32,756 nucleotides of DNA from Candidatus Kuenenia stuttgartensis (GTDB lineage: Bacteria > Planctomycetota > Phycisphaerae > Phycisphaerales > SM1A02). Below are positions 8,139 to 15,934 of the stretch, one piece after another; position 1 is the first letter of the stretch; every line of letters starts with the position of its first letter. Location of the stretch: contig CAMDMA010000038.1 in the NCBI GenBank assembly GCA_945902075.1, positions 1 to 32,756 on the forward strand, given 5' to 3'. Under the pieces are notes generated by a model. The model had not been told where the DNA came from, made no database searches, and saw only the letters and a program-made list of their open reading frames with translations. Both the position numbers and the translations under genes were made by a program.

Positions 8139-8726
8139 ATGACCACACTCGCGCAATCCGCACTCGAGCAACTTTTTCTCAACGCCCGCACGCACAACGT
8201 CTGGCACGACCGACCCGTCTCGGACGACATGCTGCGCCAGTTGTACGACCTCCTGAAGTTTGGACCCACCGCTGCGAACTCCTGTCCGATGCGGGTGGTC
8301 TTTGTCAAAGGCGCAGCAGCGAAGGAGAAACTGAAGCCGTGCCTCTCACCGGGGAACGTCGAGAAGACGATGTCCGCGCCGGTGACCGCGATCGTCGCGA
8401 TGGATATGGAGTTCTACGAAAAGCTGCCGAAACTCTTTCCGCACGCGGATGCGCGTTCGTGGTACGCAGGGAATCCAGCGGCAATCGAGTCGAATGCAGT
8501 GCTCAATTCAAGCTTGCAAGGCGCGTATCTCATGCTTGCCGCGCGGGCGATAGGGCTTGATTGCGGGCCGATGGGCGGCTTCGATAAGGTAAAAGTGAAC
8601 GAGGCATTCTTTGCGGGCACATCGCTCCGCGCGAATTTTCTCTGCAATCTTGGCTTCGGCGATGCCACCAAACTTCATCCGCGATCGCCGCGGCTTGATT
8701 TTGCGGAAGCGTGCACGATCGAGTGA
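8139..8726 (+). CDS. rutE: Nitroreductase-family malonic semialdehyde reductase (RutE-like)
   Basis: This is a 195-residue FMN-dependent nitroreductase-fold protein. The N-terminal signature [20 protein letters not shown] is the RutE/HadB type. It is followed by [20 protein letters not shown], which contains the FMN-contact P-T-A-A-N segment. Later elements are [22 protein letters not shown] and [11 protein letters not shown], which complete the cofactor site. In E. coli RutE reduces malonic semialdehyde to 3-hydroxypropionate in pyrimidine degradation; no other rut gene lies nearby, so the substrate here is open. The start is well supported: AGGAG at 8129-8133 lies 5 bp before the ATG at 8139, and it trims a longer open frame. 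A symmetric hairpin after the stop probably terminates this gene and the convergent EF-hand gene. Confidence 0.85.
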   Translation: MTTLAQSALEQLFLNARTHNVWHDRPVSDDMLRQLYDLLKFGPTAANSCPMRVVFVKGAAAKEKLKPCLSPGNVEKTMSAPVTAIVAMDMEFYEKLPKLFPHADARSWYAGNPAAIESNAVLNSSLQGAYLMLAARAIGLDCGPMGGFDKVKVNEAFFAGTSLRANFLCNLGFGDATKLHPRSPRLDFAEACTIE

Positions 8727-8753
8727 TCGAAGTCACCAAGCGAGTCAGAAAGC

Positions 8754-8783
8754 CGACAGGCGCCGCAATCGCGGCGCCTGTCG
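8754..8783. terminator. Symmetric hairpin, probable bidirectional terminator
   Basis: A perfect 13-bp stem (8754-8766 with 8771-8783) closes on a 4-base AATC loop. It lies between the convergent nitroreductase gene and the collagen-like EF-hand gene. There is no long T tract on either side, so termination efficiency is uncertain. Its position and symmetry favour a shared terminator. Confidence 0.7.
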
Positions 8784-8858
8784 TTGCTGTTGCGAAAGAC
8801 TTTGTTGATTCCTGACGTTGCGCACGGCCGAGCCACACGGAACGAAGGATGCGCGCCA

Positions 8859-9278
8859 TTACTTCGGCTCGCCACCCGGCTTCGGGCCCGGTCCTCCCGG
8901 ACCTCCTGGTCCGCCTGGACCTCCTGGTCCCCCCGGACCTCCTGGTCCGCCTGGTCCGCCTGGACCACGAGGTCCTCCCGGACGTCCGGGGCGCGCTTTC
9001 TTGAACTCCTCTTCGGAGATCTTGCCGTCGCCGTCGGCGTCGGCTTGCTTGAGTCGCTCCCAACGCTCCGCAGGAACCTCATCCGACGTGATGAAGCCGT
9101 CGCCGTTCTTATCGATGTCCTTGAACGTTGGGCGCTGTCCGCGGCCTGGACCGGTTCCGCCGCCACCGCCACCGCCACCACCACCTGGAGCTGGTTCCGG
9201 TGGGGCCGCAAGCGCAGGCGCCGCGAGTGCGAGTGCCAGGAGAGTGCTAGAAAGCAGCGTACATCGGGTCATATTCAT
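8859..9278 (-). CDS. Secreted EF-hand protein with poly-Gly and collagen-like G-G-P tail
   Basis: This is a 139-residue exported protein. Domains in order: signal peptide [24 protein letters not shown] (residues 1-24), a run of ten glycines, two EF-hand calcium loops ([14 protein letters not shown] and [12 protein letters not shown], with acidic ligands at positions 1, 3, 5 and 12), then about 40 residues of G-G-P/G-P-x repeats ending [10 protein letters not shown]. Planctomycetes encode many small EF-hand proteins of this type. The repeat keeps Gly at every third position, so a collagen-like or extended polyproline II conformation is possible. The start is set by AAAGGA a few bases upstream of the ATG at 9276-9278 and by the signal peptide it creates; a longer frame upstream has no coding character. 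Calcium-dependent surface or matrix binding is plausible but inferred. Confidence 0.82.
   Translation of the reverse strand: MNMTRCTLLSSTLLALALAAPALAAPPEPAPGGGGGGGGGGTGPGRGQRPTFKDIDKNGDGFITSDEVPAERWERLKQADADGDGKISEEEFKKARPGRPGGPRGPGGPGGPGGPGGPGGPGGPGGPGGPGPKPGGEPK
8889..8983. repeat. Tandem 9-bp-type repeats encoding the G-G-P tail
   Basis: Degenerate 9-base units of the form CCTGGTCCG / CCTGGACCT / CCCGGACCT run head to tail across this stretch. Read on the minus strand they encode G-G-P triplets of the EF-hand protein tail. Read on the plus strand the same DNA would encode P-P-G triplets, a consequence of the repeat rather than evidence of a second gene. Unit number is likely to vary between strains. 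Confidence 0.85.
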
Positions 9279-9595
9279 GACTTCGTTCCTTTCGGAGGCT
9301 TGTGAATTCGGACGGTAAATCCTGTTGCCGACTCGCACCAAAGCGGGACGGCGTTCTGCAAAGAAAGGCGACCATGCCTCTCGGCAGTGAGAACGGTGCG
9401 ACGGGTTGGCAGATTGCGGAGGAATCTGCGAATCCCGTAAAAAGTGGTGCCGGGTCCACGCGGAACAATGACATCGAGGCCGGTCAGAGGTTTGCTTCGA
9501 GCAAACGAGTTCGTTGGTGGTTCCTGGCTCAAAGCACATGAACATTGCCAACTCTGTGCGAGGGAACAAGCCTGCCGAGCCGATAGAGCCCATCG
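9279..9595. other. Intergenic region between divergent EF-hand and glycosyltransferase genes
   Basis: No convincing gene is seen in these 317 bases; the open frames crossing it have no recognisable content. It must hold the promoters of both flanking genes. A small hairpin (9490-9496 pairing with 9500-9506, three-base loop) is present. The purine-rich AAAGGA just upstream of the EF-hand start is its ribosome-binding site. Confidence 0.6.
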
Positions 9596-10486
9596 ATGGC
9601 CGCCGATATCACCATCCTCATTCTGACAAAAAATGAAGAGGACAATCTTCCGAAGGCGCTGGCGAGCGTCCGGCAGTTTGCGCGCCGCGTGGTGGTCGTT
9701 GACTCGGGGAGTACAGATCGTACATGTGAGATCGCGCGGGCCGCGGGCGCTGAGGTTTTTAGAAATCCCTGGCGAAACTACGCCGAGCAACTTAACTGGG
9801 GCCTTGAGTCGACTGGCATCGACACCGCGTGGACATTTCGTTTGGACGCGGACGAAGAGGTTCTGCCGGAACTCGCGCAGTGGATCACGCGCGAACTAGC
9901 AGCGGTTGCCGACGACGTCGATGGCATTGAGATCGGTCGCCGCATGTATTTCCTCGGCCGCTGGATCCGCCACGGCGGCATGTATCCGCGCCATCACGTT
10001 CGAATTTTCCGCTCGGGCCGCGTGCGCTGTGAGCTCGCACTGATGGATGAGCACATGGTCGTCACGGGTCGCGTCGTGCGCGCAACTGGCGACATCAAAG
10101 ACGACAACACCAAGCCGCTTCGCTGGTGGATCGCCAAGCATAACTGGTACTCCGATCGCGAGGCGTTTGACCTTTTGGAACGCGAGGCAGCGGTGAGGTT
10201 GCCCGGGCTTGTCGAGCCACGGTTTTTCGGTACGCACGCTGAGCGCATCCGTTGGCTCAAGACAAAGGTTTACGCGCGCATTTCCTTAGCGTGGCGCTCA
10301 AGACTCTATTTTCTGTGGCGCTACTACATCCAGCGCGGATTCCTCGATGGTGAAGAGGGACGGATCTACCACTTCCTGCACGCGCATTGGTACCGATTCC
10401 TTTGCGATGCGAAGGTGATGGAGGCGCGGAAGTTCCCGAAGGTCCGCGAGGAGTTGGTGGCCGAGGTCTACAAAAGTCTCGGCTGA
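9596..10486 (+). CDS. Family 2 glycosyltransferase (WaaE-like)
   Basis: This is a 296-residue GT-A fold glycosyltransferase. The N-terminal nucleotide-sugar-binding strand and loop are ITILILTKNEEDNLPKAL, then VVVVDSGSTDRTCEIA and the donor/metal motif FRLDADEE, with D84 and D86 as the D-x-D pair. The N-terminal 110 residues with K-N-E-x-x-N-L and D-S-x-S-x-D are typical of LPS-core and surface-glycan transferases such as WaaE. The C-terminal part is rich in aromatic and basic residues (YFLWRYYIQRGFLDGEEG), often found where these enzymes sit at the membrane. Donor and acceptor cannot be read from the sequence. It stands alone between the EF-hand gene and the cyclophilin gene rather than in a glycan cluster. 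The start at 9596 directly precedes the first strand. Confidence 0.88.
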   Translation: MAADITILILTKNEEDNLPKALASVRQFARRVVVVDSGSTDRTCEIARAAGAEVFRNPWRNYAEQLNWGLESTGIDTAWTFRLDADEEVLPELAQWITRELAAVADDVDGIEIGRRMYFLGRWIRHGGMYPRHHVRIFRSGRVRCELALMDEHMVVTGRVVRATGDIKDDNTKPLRWWIAKHNWYSDREAFDLLEREAAVRLPGLVEPRFFGTHAERIRWLKTKVYARISLAWRSRLYFLWRYYIQRGFLDGEEGRIYHFLHAHWYRFLCDAKVMEARKFPKVREELVAEVYKSLG

Positions 10487-10561
10487 GCGCGCAGAGACAA
10501 GGCGGATTGTGCAGGAAAGCCTCCGCCAAACCGTGGGCGAATCGCGTATTCTTTGCGCCCT

Positions 10562-10996
10562 ATGTCGAAAGCCACCATCAAAACTGCGCAAGGTGACATG
10601 GTCGTCGAGTTCTTCGACGCCGATGCACCAAACACCGTGAAGAACTTCCGTGACCTCGCCGGCAAGGGTTACTACAACGGGCTCACGTTTCACCGCGTGA
10701 TTCCTGACTTCGTCATCCAGGGCGGGTGCCCGCACGGCACTGGCAGCGGTGGTCCGGGGTACAAGATCAAATGCGAGCTCAACGGTGGAAATCAGCGCCA
10801 CGATCGTGGCGTGCTCTCGATGGCCCACGCGGGCCGCGACACCGGCGGATCGCAGTTCTTCATCTGCCACAGCCGAAAGAACACCGCACACCTCGACCGG
10901 AACCACACCTGCTTCGGCAAGGTGGTCCAAGGGCTTGAGGTGATCGATGCGATCAAGGCCGGGGACAAGATTGTGGCGATCGAACTCGCGGACTGA
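10562..10996 (+). CDS. Cyclophilin-type peptidyl-prolyl cis-trans isomerase
   Basis: This 144-residue single-domain cyclophilin would catalyse cis-trans isomerisation of X-Pro bonds. Catalytic and binding elements are visible: [18 protein letters not shown] carries the catalytic Arg of the F-H-R motif, [10 protein letters not shown] carries the Gln-Phe-Phe of the active site, and [14 protein letters not shown] carries the following L-D-x-x-x-x-x-F-G strand. It is of the compact bacterial type. No signal peptide is present, so it is cytoplasmic. The ATG at 10562 gives the family start [14 protein letters not shown] codon three residues upstream is less likely. The stop codon sits inside a short tandem duplication, and a hairpin lies 130 bp downstream. 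Confidence 0.93.
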   Translation: MSKATIKTAQGDMVVEFFDADAPNTVKNFRDLAGKGYYNGLTFHRVIPDFVIQGGCPHGTGSGGPGYKIKCELNGGNQRHDRGVLSMAHAGRDTGGSQFFICHSRKNTAHLDRNHTCFGKVVQGLEVIDAIKAGDKIVAIELAD

Positions 10997-11017
10997 TGCG
11001 CGGACTGATGCGCGGAC
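10988..11017 (+). repeat. 12-bp tandem duplication spanning the cyclophilin stop codon
   Basis: GCGGACTGATGC occurs at 10988-10999 and 11000-11011, followed by a half copy. The first copy contains the TGA stop (10994-10996). The duplicate is consistent with a recent slippage event that leaves the protein unchanged. Confidence 0.85.
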
Positions 11018-11124
11018 GAGCACCTGCTCCATGCGCGCGTAATGCGTGGCAACGCGCGGCAAAGTTGATCGCGAGTTGTTCGCGCGTGCGTGCAAGACCT
11101 GGTCTCGACAACCAACGCTCTCTC

Positions 11125-11151
11125 GACGCCCCGGCCCTGTGTCGGGGCGTC
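11125..11151 (+). terminator. Probable terminator upstream of cvfB-like gene
   Basis: A perfect 9-bp GC-rich stem (GACGCCCCG at 11125-11133 with its complement at 11143-11151) has a 9-base loop and is followed by GCACTTTCC. The T run is short, so it is a moderate intrinsic terminator. It lies between the cyclophilin stop and the next gene. Confidence 0.6.
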
Positions 11152-11202
11152 GCACTTTCCACGATCGCCGACGCGCGGGTGAATCCCGTACCCTGCGCGA
11201 AC

Positions 11203-12078
11203 ATGGCACTCATTGGAAAGCGCAACCTTCTCACCATCGTGCGGGAAACGCAGTCGGGCTTTTATCTCGACGGCGGCGAACACGGCGAAATCCTGCTCCC
11301 CGGTCGTTACATCCCCGCTGGTGCGGGAATGGGTTCGGAGGTCGATGTATTTATTTACTGCGACTCTGAGGATCGTCTGGTCGCGACCACGGATCGTCCG
11401 CGCGCCGAGGTCGGACAGTTTGCCTGCATGCATGTGAAAGACATTCACGACCGTGCAGGCGCGTTCCTCGACTGGGGGCTTCCGAAGGATTTGTTGCTCC
11501 CATTTCGAGAACAGAGTCCGCATGTACGGATTGGCGAAAACGTGGTGGTGGCAGTGCTGCTTGATCCGGAAACGAACCGCATTATCGCAAGTGCGATCGT
11601 CAACAGGCACTTGAGCCGCGAAACGCCGGAGTACATCGAAGGGCAGCCGGTCGAACTGCTTATCGCTGAAGAGTCGCCACTTGGGTACAGCGCGATCGTT
11701 GACAACAAGCACCGCGGCCTCCTCTACAAGACGAACCTCGGCGGGCCTCTCAAAATTGGCGCGCGGATGAAGGGCTATGTAAAGTCGGTGCGCTCCGACG
11801 GCAAACTCGACTTGAGCCTCGACCCTTCTGGGTATGCCCGCGTCGCGCCGCTGACCGAGCAAATTCTCGACGCGCTCACTCGAGCCGGTGGCCGGCTCAA
11901 CTATGACGACAGCACCGATCCTGAGGCGATTCGTGCGCGCTTCGGCACGAGCAAGAAAGCCTTTAAACAAGCGATTGGTGCGCTCTATCGCGATCGGAAG
12001 ATTGTGTTTCTGAACCCGGGTATTCAACTTGTTGGTGATGCTCAAGCGAGCGCGTCGTTTGCGAAAGACCCAGCCTGA
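11203..12078 (+). CDS. cvfB: CvfB-like S1-domain RNA-binding protein
   Basis: This 291-residue protein has the layout of CvfB/YitL: tandem S1-type OB folds and a C-terminal winged helix. The N-terminal part is NLLTIVRETQSGFYLDGGEHGEILLP. The central S1 has AFLDWGLPKDLLLPF followed by HVRIGENVVVAVLLDPETNRI. A second S1 runs from ARMKGYVKSVRSDGKLDLSL. The final helix-turn-helix-like stretch is FGTSKKAFKQAIGALYRDRKI, which corresponds to the winged helix. The family binds RNA and influences virulence-factor expression in Staphylococcus aureus; its role in planctomycetes is unknown. The ATG at 11203 gives the family start MALIGKRNLL; the open frame extends upstream but overlaps the hairpin. The stop overlaps the next start (TGATG), indicating translational coupling with the TspO gene. 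Confidence 0.88.
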   Translation: MALIGKRNLLTIVRETQSGFYLDGGEHGEILLPGRYIPAGAGMGSEVDVFIYCDSEDRLVATTDRPRAEVGQFACMHVKDIHDRAGAFLDWGLPKDLLLPFREQSPHVRIGENVVVAVLLDPETNRIIASAIVNRHLSRETPEYIEGQPVELLIAEESPLGYSAIVDNKHRGLLYKTNLGGPLKIGARMKGYVKSVRSDGKLDLSLDPSGYARVAPLTEQILDALTRAGGRLNYDDSTDPEAIRARFGTSKKAFKQAIGALYRDRKIVFLNPGIQLVGDAQASASFAKDPA

Positions 12079-12560
12079 TGCACGAGCATCCGTTCCGACG
12101 CCTTCCTGATGTCGCTGCACTCGCGGCGTGGATCTTGTTGTCCTTCGTCGCGGCATCGTCCGGCGCGTTGTGGCCGCTCGGAGCGTGGTATGCCGAGATC
12201 GTGAAGCCGACGTGGATGCCGCCCGGTTGGTTGTTCGGCCCAGTTTGGACCGTCCTCTACGCCATGATGGGAACGAGTGCGTGGCGCGTGTGGCGTGTCG
12301 GAGGATTTCGCACGGATCGCGCGGCGCTTGCGCTCTTTCTATTGCAGTGGATGCTCAACTTCGCGTGGACTGGCATCTTCTTCGGTGCCCACGCGATGGG
12401 GCTTGCGCTCATCGAGATCATCGTACTACTCGCGGCAATCGCAGCGACCGCATGGCGCTTCCGTCAACACGACCGCGTCGCCGCCACGCTGCTCGTGCCT
12501 TACCTGCTATGGGTTACCTTCGCAACAGCGCTGAACTTCGCGCTGTGGCAACTCAACTAA
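12078..12560 (+). CDS. tspO: TspO/MBR family membrane protein
   Basis: This is a 160-residue five-helix membrane protein of the TspO (translocator/peripheral benzodiazepine receptor-like) family. The signature loop and second helix WMPPGWLFGPVWTVLYAMMG is intact; in the family the W-x-P-P-x-x-x-F-x-P-x-W segment forms part of the tetrapyrrole-binding pocket. It continues with LFLLQWMLNFAWTGIFFGAH and LIEIIVLLAAIAATAWRF, and ends in LWVTFATALNFALWQLN, a conserved closing helix. TspO proteins bind porphyrins and respond to oxygen or stress. The ATG shares its first base with the TGA of the upstream gene. The pairing with a CvfB-like RNA-binding protein is unusual to me, with no obvious functional link. 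Confidence 0.93.
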   Translation: MHEHPFRRLPDVAALAAWILLSFVAASSGALWPLGAWYAEIVKPTWMPPGWLFGPVWTVLYAMMGTSAWRVWRVGGFRTDRAALALFLLQWMLNFAWTGIFFGAHAMGLALIEIIVLLAAIAATAWRFRQHDRVAATLLVPYLLWVTFATALNFALWQLN

Positions 12561-12597
12561 AACGCGTGCGCTCCAAGGGCGCAAGGAACTACCGATC

Positions 12598-13041
12598 ATG
12601 GTCGAAGTCACCGTTCGCTATCAAGGGCAGTTGCGCTGTGAGGCTGAGCATGGCCCGTCGAAGTCTCGCGTTCTCACCGACGCACCAGTCGACAACCACG
12701 GAAAGGGTGAGGCTTTTTCGCCCACAGATCTTGTTGCGGCGGCATTGCCTTCATGCATGATGACCATCATGGGTATCGTCGCGGAGCGTCACGGAATCGA
12801 CCTCTCTGGCATGCACACGCGGACTGAGAAGGAAATGTCGAAGGAGCCACCGAGGCGGATTGCGAGTCTGCGGACTGTCATCACGGTTCCGCTTGCTGCC
12901 GATCACCCGCATCGCGAAGCGCTCGAAAATGCGGCCCATACGTGTCCTGTCCACAAGAGCCTGCATCCGGATCTCTTGGCACCGATTGAGTTCGTCTACA
13001 TCGGCTCTCGCGAACGGCACGTGGCCCCAACGCGATCTTGA
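12598..13041 (+). CDS. OsmC-family peroxide/thiol protein
   Basis: This is a 147-residue OsmC/Ohr-fold protein. It begins VEVTVRYQGQLRCEAEHGPS and contains FSPTDLVAAALPSCMMTIMG with the first active-site Cys (C53). The second conserved Cys is in the ENAAHTCPVHKSLHP motif (C116). The family reduces organic hydroperoxides through these two cysteines. This subgroup (P-V-H-K after the Cys) matches the YhfA/OsmC-like set often annotated as OsmC family protein. No signal peptide is present. An AAGGA sequence precedes the ATG at 12598 by about 12 bases, which is longer than ideal. It is 37 bp after tspO and could be in the same transcript. Confidence 0.9.
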   Translation: MVEVTVRYQGQLRCEAEHGPSKSRVLTDAPVDNHGKGEAFSPTDLVAAALPSCMMTIMGIVAERHGIDLSGMHTRTEKEMSKEPPRRIASLRTVITVPLAADHPHREALENAAHTCPVHKSLHPDLLAPIEFVYIGSRERHVAPTRS

Positions 13042-13104
13042 CGCACTCGCCATGACATCGCGGTGAAAGCGACGAGTGGGCGTTCTTGCGCTAGGCTGCC
13101 TCCC

Positions 13105-14760
13105 ATGTTGAACCTTCGCCATCAACTCGTTGATGTTCATGCGAGGCGGATCTACCCCGCCGAGATTGGGATCGAGGCTGGACGGATTGTCGAGCTCCGT
13201 GAGTTGTCGGCCGACGCAAAGGTGGATCCTGGGTTTGTCCTTCCTGGTTTTGTCGACGCACACGTCCACGTCGAGAGCAGCATGCTGCCGCCGCGGGAGT
13301 TCGCCCGGGTGGCGGTGCGCCATGGAACCGTCGCCACCGTGAGTGATCCGCACGAGATTGCAAATGTCCTCGGCGAGGCGGGTATCACGTTTATGCTTGA
13401 TGAGGCGGCGCACGCCTGCATGCCGATCGCCTTCGGTGTACCGAGCTGTGTCCCGGCGACAACCTTCGAGACCGCGGGGGGCGCACTTGATGCGACAGCT
13501 GTCGAGCGGCTCCTCAAGGATCCACGTCTCGGTTCACTCGCGGAGATGATGAACTGGCCCGGAGTCCTTGCGGGTGACCCCGAAGTGCTCGCGAAGATCG
13601 CCGCTGCCAAGCACTGCGGTAAGCCGATTGATGGCCATGCGCCCGGACTTCGTGGTCGCGATATCGCACGCTACCGAGCAGCCGGGATCACGACCGATCA
13701 CGAGTGTTTCACGCTTGAGGAAGCGCGCGAGAAGGCATCACTCGAGATGAAGATTCTCATACGCGAGGGAAGTGCCGCCAGAAATCTCGACGCTCTTTGG
13801 CCCATTTTATGTGAGTTTCCGCATCTTGCGATGTTCGCGACCGACGACGCCCATCCGAATGATCTCCTCATCGGGCACATCGATCGTTTGGTCGCGCGAT
13901 GCGTTGCGCATGGTGTCGACCTCTTTGATGTGCTGCGGGCAGCGAGTGTGCATCCGGTCGAGCACTATCGACTTCCAACGGGGCTCTTGCGGCTTGGCGA
14001 TCGTGCGGATTTCGCGATCGTCGATGACCTGGTTGATTTTCGTGTGCGACAGACTTGGATCTTTGGAAATATCGTCGCTCGCGATGGGCACTCGATTGAG
14101 TCGCACGCACGGGTCTCAACGCCAAACCGATTCCGCGCGGCATCGTTTTGTCCAGCCGATTTCGCGCTGCTTTCGGAGCCGCTCGAAGGTCCGGTGCGGG
14201 TGCGCGTCATCGAGGCTTATGACGGACAACTCGTGACGGGCGCATTGATCGCGTCGCTCACGCCACGCGATGGAGTACTCGAGCCCGACGTCCCGAGCGA
14301 CACGTTGCTCCTCACCGTCTGCAATCGATACGTGCCAGCAGCGCCCGCGCTTGCGTTTCTCCGCGGAATGGGGCTCTCGCGCGGCGCCATTGCGACGAGT
14401 GTCGGGCATGACTCTCATCAAGTTCTTGCCGTCGGCGCGAGTCGCGAGGCGATCGCTGCCGCTGTGAACGCAGTGTTTGCTGCACGCGGAGGGCTCGTGC
14501 TGGTGGACGATGGCGAGCCGGTCGTACTGCCGCTGCCGATCGCGGGTCTCATGAGCGATCGGCCCGCGGAGGAGGTCGCTGCGGCGTATGAGGGCCTGAC
14601 AGCAATGGCCCGCAAACTTGGCTCGCCGCTTCGTGCGCCGTTCATGACACTCTCGTTCATGTCGCTACTTGTGATTCCAGCACTCAAGTTAAGTGATCGC
14701 GGTCTCTTTGATGCTCGCGAGTTTCGCTTTGTGCCGGTCAAGATCGATCATGCGGAGTGA
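13105..14760 (+). CDS. ade: Adenine deaminase
   Basis: This 551-residue amidohydrolase would convert adenine to hypoxanthine and ammonia. The metal-binding strand is GFVDAHVHVESSMLPP (H53 and H55). It is followed by HGTVATVSDPHEIANVLG, CVPATTFETAGGALD, the KPIDGHAPGLRGRDIARY metal/base region, and GITTDHECFTLEEAREK. FATDDAHPNDLL supplies the conserved Asp pair. The C-terminal domain has SVGHDSHQVLAVGAS, characteristic of Ade. The length agrees with bacterial Ade. The start at 13105 matches the family N terminus. The enzyme complements the AMP nucleosidase at 6516-7286 in adenine salvage. It is transcribed alone or with the upstream osmC-like gene (63 bp gap). Confidence 0.95.
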   Translation: MLNLRHQLVDVHARRIYPAEIGIEAGRIVELRELSADAKVDPGFVLPGFVDAHVHVESSMLPPREFARVAVRHGTVATVSDPHEIANVLGEAGITFMLDEAAHACMPIAFGVPSCVPATTFETAGGALDATAVERLLKDPRLGSLAEMMNWPGVLAGDPEVLAKIAAAKHCGKPIDGHAPGLRGRDIARYRAAGITTDHECFTLEEAREKASLEMKILIREGSAARNLDALWPILCEFPHLAMFATDDAHPNDLLIGHIDRLVARCVAHGVDLFDVLRAASVHPVEHYRLPTGLLRLGDRADFAIVDDLVDFRVRQTWIFGNIVARDGHSIESHARVSTPNRFRAASFCPADFALLSEPLEGPVRVRVIEAYDGQLVTGALIASLTPRDGVLEPDVPSDTLLLTVCNRYVPAAPALAFLRGMGLSRGAIATSVGHDSHQVLAVGASREAIAAAVNAVFAARGGLVLVDDGEPVVLPLPIAGLMSDRPAEEVAAAYEGLTAMARKLGSPLRAPFMTLSFMSLLVIPALKLSDRGLFDAREFRFVPVKIDHAE

Positions 14761-14880
14761 TCCGACGAGAAGGTCGTGAGGTAACTGTACGGTGCGGGCT
14801 GTAGTGACCTGTGTGTGAGAGTGACGGTCTCGGTCGCGATGCGGCGCATCTGAGACGGCGCATCGTGCTACAAACGCGTC

Positions 14881-15810
14881 ATGAGTCAATTCATGACCCT
14901 CAATCGTGGGCGAATGCTGATCGGTGTTGTTTCAGCGATGGCCTTGGCGTTGCTCTCCAGAGTCTCAGTCGCAGCGAGCGCGTTTGACGACGCGCCTTCG
15001 AGAAGCATCCAGGCTGCACCGTGGCCAGCGAGTCAAGCACAACTCCCCGCGCTTGGGGAATCGCTGATGAAGTCGTGGTTCGCAAAAGTCGCAGCCCGCG
15101 ATGCGACAGCTGAGCAACTGATGCAGCCAGGCTTTCAGTCCTTGGATTTTCGTGGCGCACTCAATCGCGCCGGGACACTCGCTGCCATCTCAAGCAGCAC
15201 GCGGAAATCATCACGGATCAGCGATGTCATCACGACACGCGTTGGCGACGCGCTTGTTGTGACGTGCTTGGTTCAATGTGATGTGACACTCGACGGGGTC
15301 AAGCTTCCGGCGGATAGTGCGCCGTGCATGGCGGTTTGGCAGTGGGCTGATGGTGCATGGCGCATGGCAGCGCTCGGATCACTACATATGCCAGCGGTCC
15401 GGCCTGCACCAAGTGCCACAGGCTTCGTCGATGAAGAAGCGATGCGCGCACAGGGCGTCACGCTTATCACAGCTTTCATAACCGCGCAGTCGAATCAGGA
15501 ACTTGCGAAGTTTGGCGCAATGCTCGCCGATGGACTTCAGTCCGTAAATTTCAAGGGTCAGAAGGTTCGCGCGGATCTTGTGAAGGGCGCCGAGAACGCA
15601 AAGACTACGCAGGGGCCATCGTTCACCGACATCCGTGCCACGCGATGCGGCAATCTGATGGTGGTGACGTGTGTCCTTACCCAGGGACTCAAAATTGGAT
15701 GGAGCACATTGCCAGCTGATCCCGCGCCATTGATGGTTGTCTTTGAGTGTGCTCCAGGCGAGGTGCAGTCCAAAGTCATCGCGACGGCAAACACCAATAA
15801 GCCAAAGTGA
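14881..15810 (+). CDS. Exported protein with two related NTF2/SnoaL-like halves
   Basis: This is a 309-residue protein with an N-terminal signal sequence (MLIGVVSAMALALLSRVSVAAS). The mature part is an internal duplication: GFQSLDFRG near residue 82 aligns with GLQSVNFKG near residue 221, and LVVTCLVQCDV...LPADSAPCMAVW aligns with MVVTCVLTQGL...LPADPAPLMVVF. Each half has the helix-plus-curved-sheet look of the DUF4440/SnoaL (NTF2-like) fold, and the LPADxAPxM stretch is repeated exactly. NTF2-like proteins bind small hydrophobic ligands or act as association modules; no catalytic residues are clear. It is flanked by ade and the acyltransferase gene with about 120 bp on either side. The start at 14881 has no clear ribosome-binding site. 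Confidence 0.7.
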   Translation: MSQFMTLNRGRMLIGVVSAMALALLSRVSVAASAFDDAPSRSIQAAPWPASQAQLPALGESLMKSWFAKVAARDATAEQLMQPGFQSLDFRGALNRAGTLAAISSSTRKSSRISDVITTRVGDALVVTCLVQCDVTLDGVKLPADSAPCMAVWQWADGAWRMAALGSLHMPAVRPAPSATGFVDEEAMRAQGVTLITAFITAQSNQELAKFGAMLADGLQSVNFKGQKVRADLVKGAENAKTTQGPSFTDIRATRCGNLMVVTCVLTQGLKIGWSTLPADPAPLMVVFECAPGEVQSKVIATANTNKPK

Positions 15811-15934
15811 TCGTCCTTCGCGTTGTGGAGAACAACACTTTTTGCGTTCTAAGAACTCCTGTGAGAACCGCTCACTTTTAAGAGGCATTCCGTAATACGC
15901 GGCTGAAATCTTGATCGCGACAACGAGGATAAAG

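Noticed and set aside
8818-9318. Plus-strand frame with a P-P-G collagen-like stretch
   Set aside because: It is the complement of the G-G-P repeat in the minus-strand EF-hand gene, which has signal peptide, ribosome-binding site and calcium loops; the plus frame has none.
10792-12156. 454-codon minus-strand open frame across the cyclophilin and cvfB-like genes
   Set aside because: Antisense shadow of two confident genes; composition is Arg-rich and no domain is recognisable.
15841-15878. GTGAG/CTCAC hairpin followed by TTTT as a terminator after the duplicated NTF2-like gene
   Set aside because: The stem is only 5 bp with a five-base loop, too weak to call with confidence.
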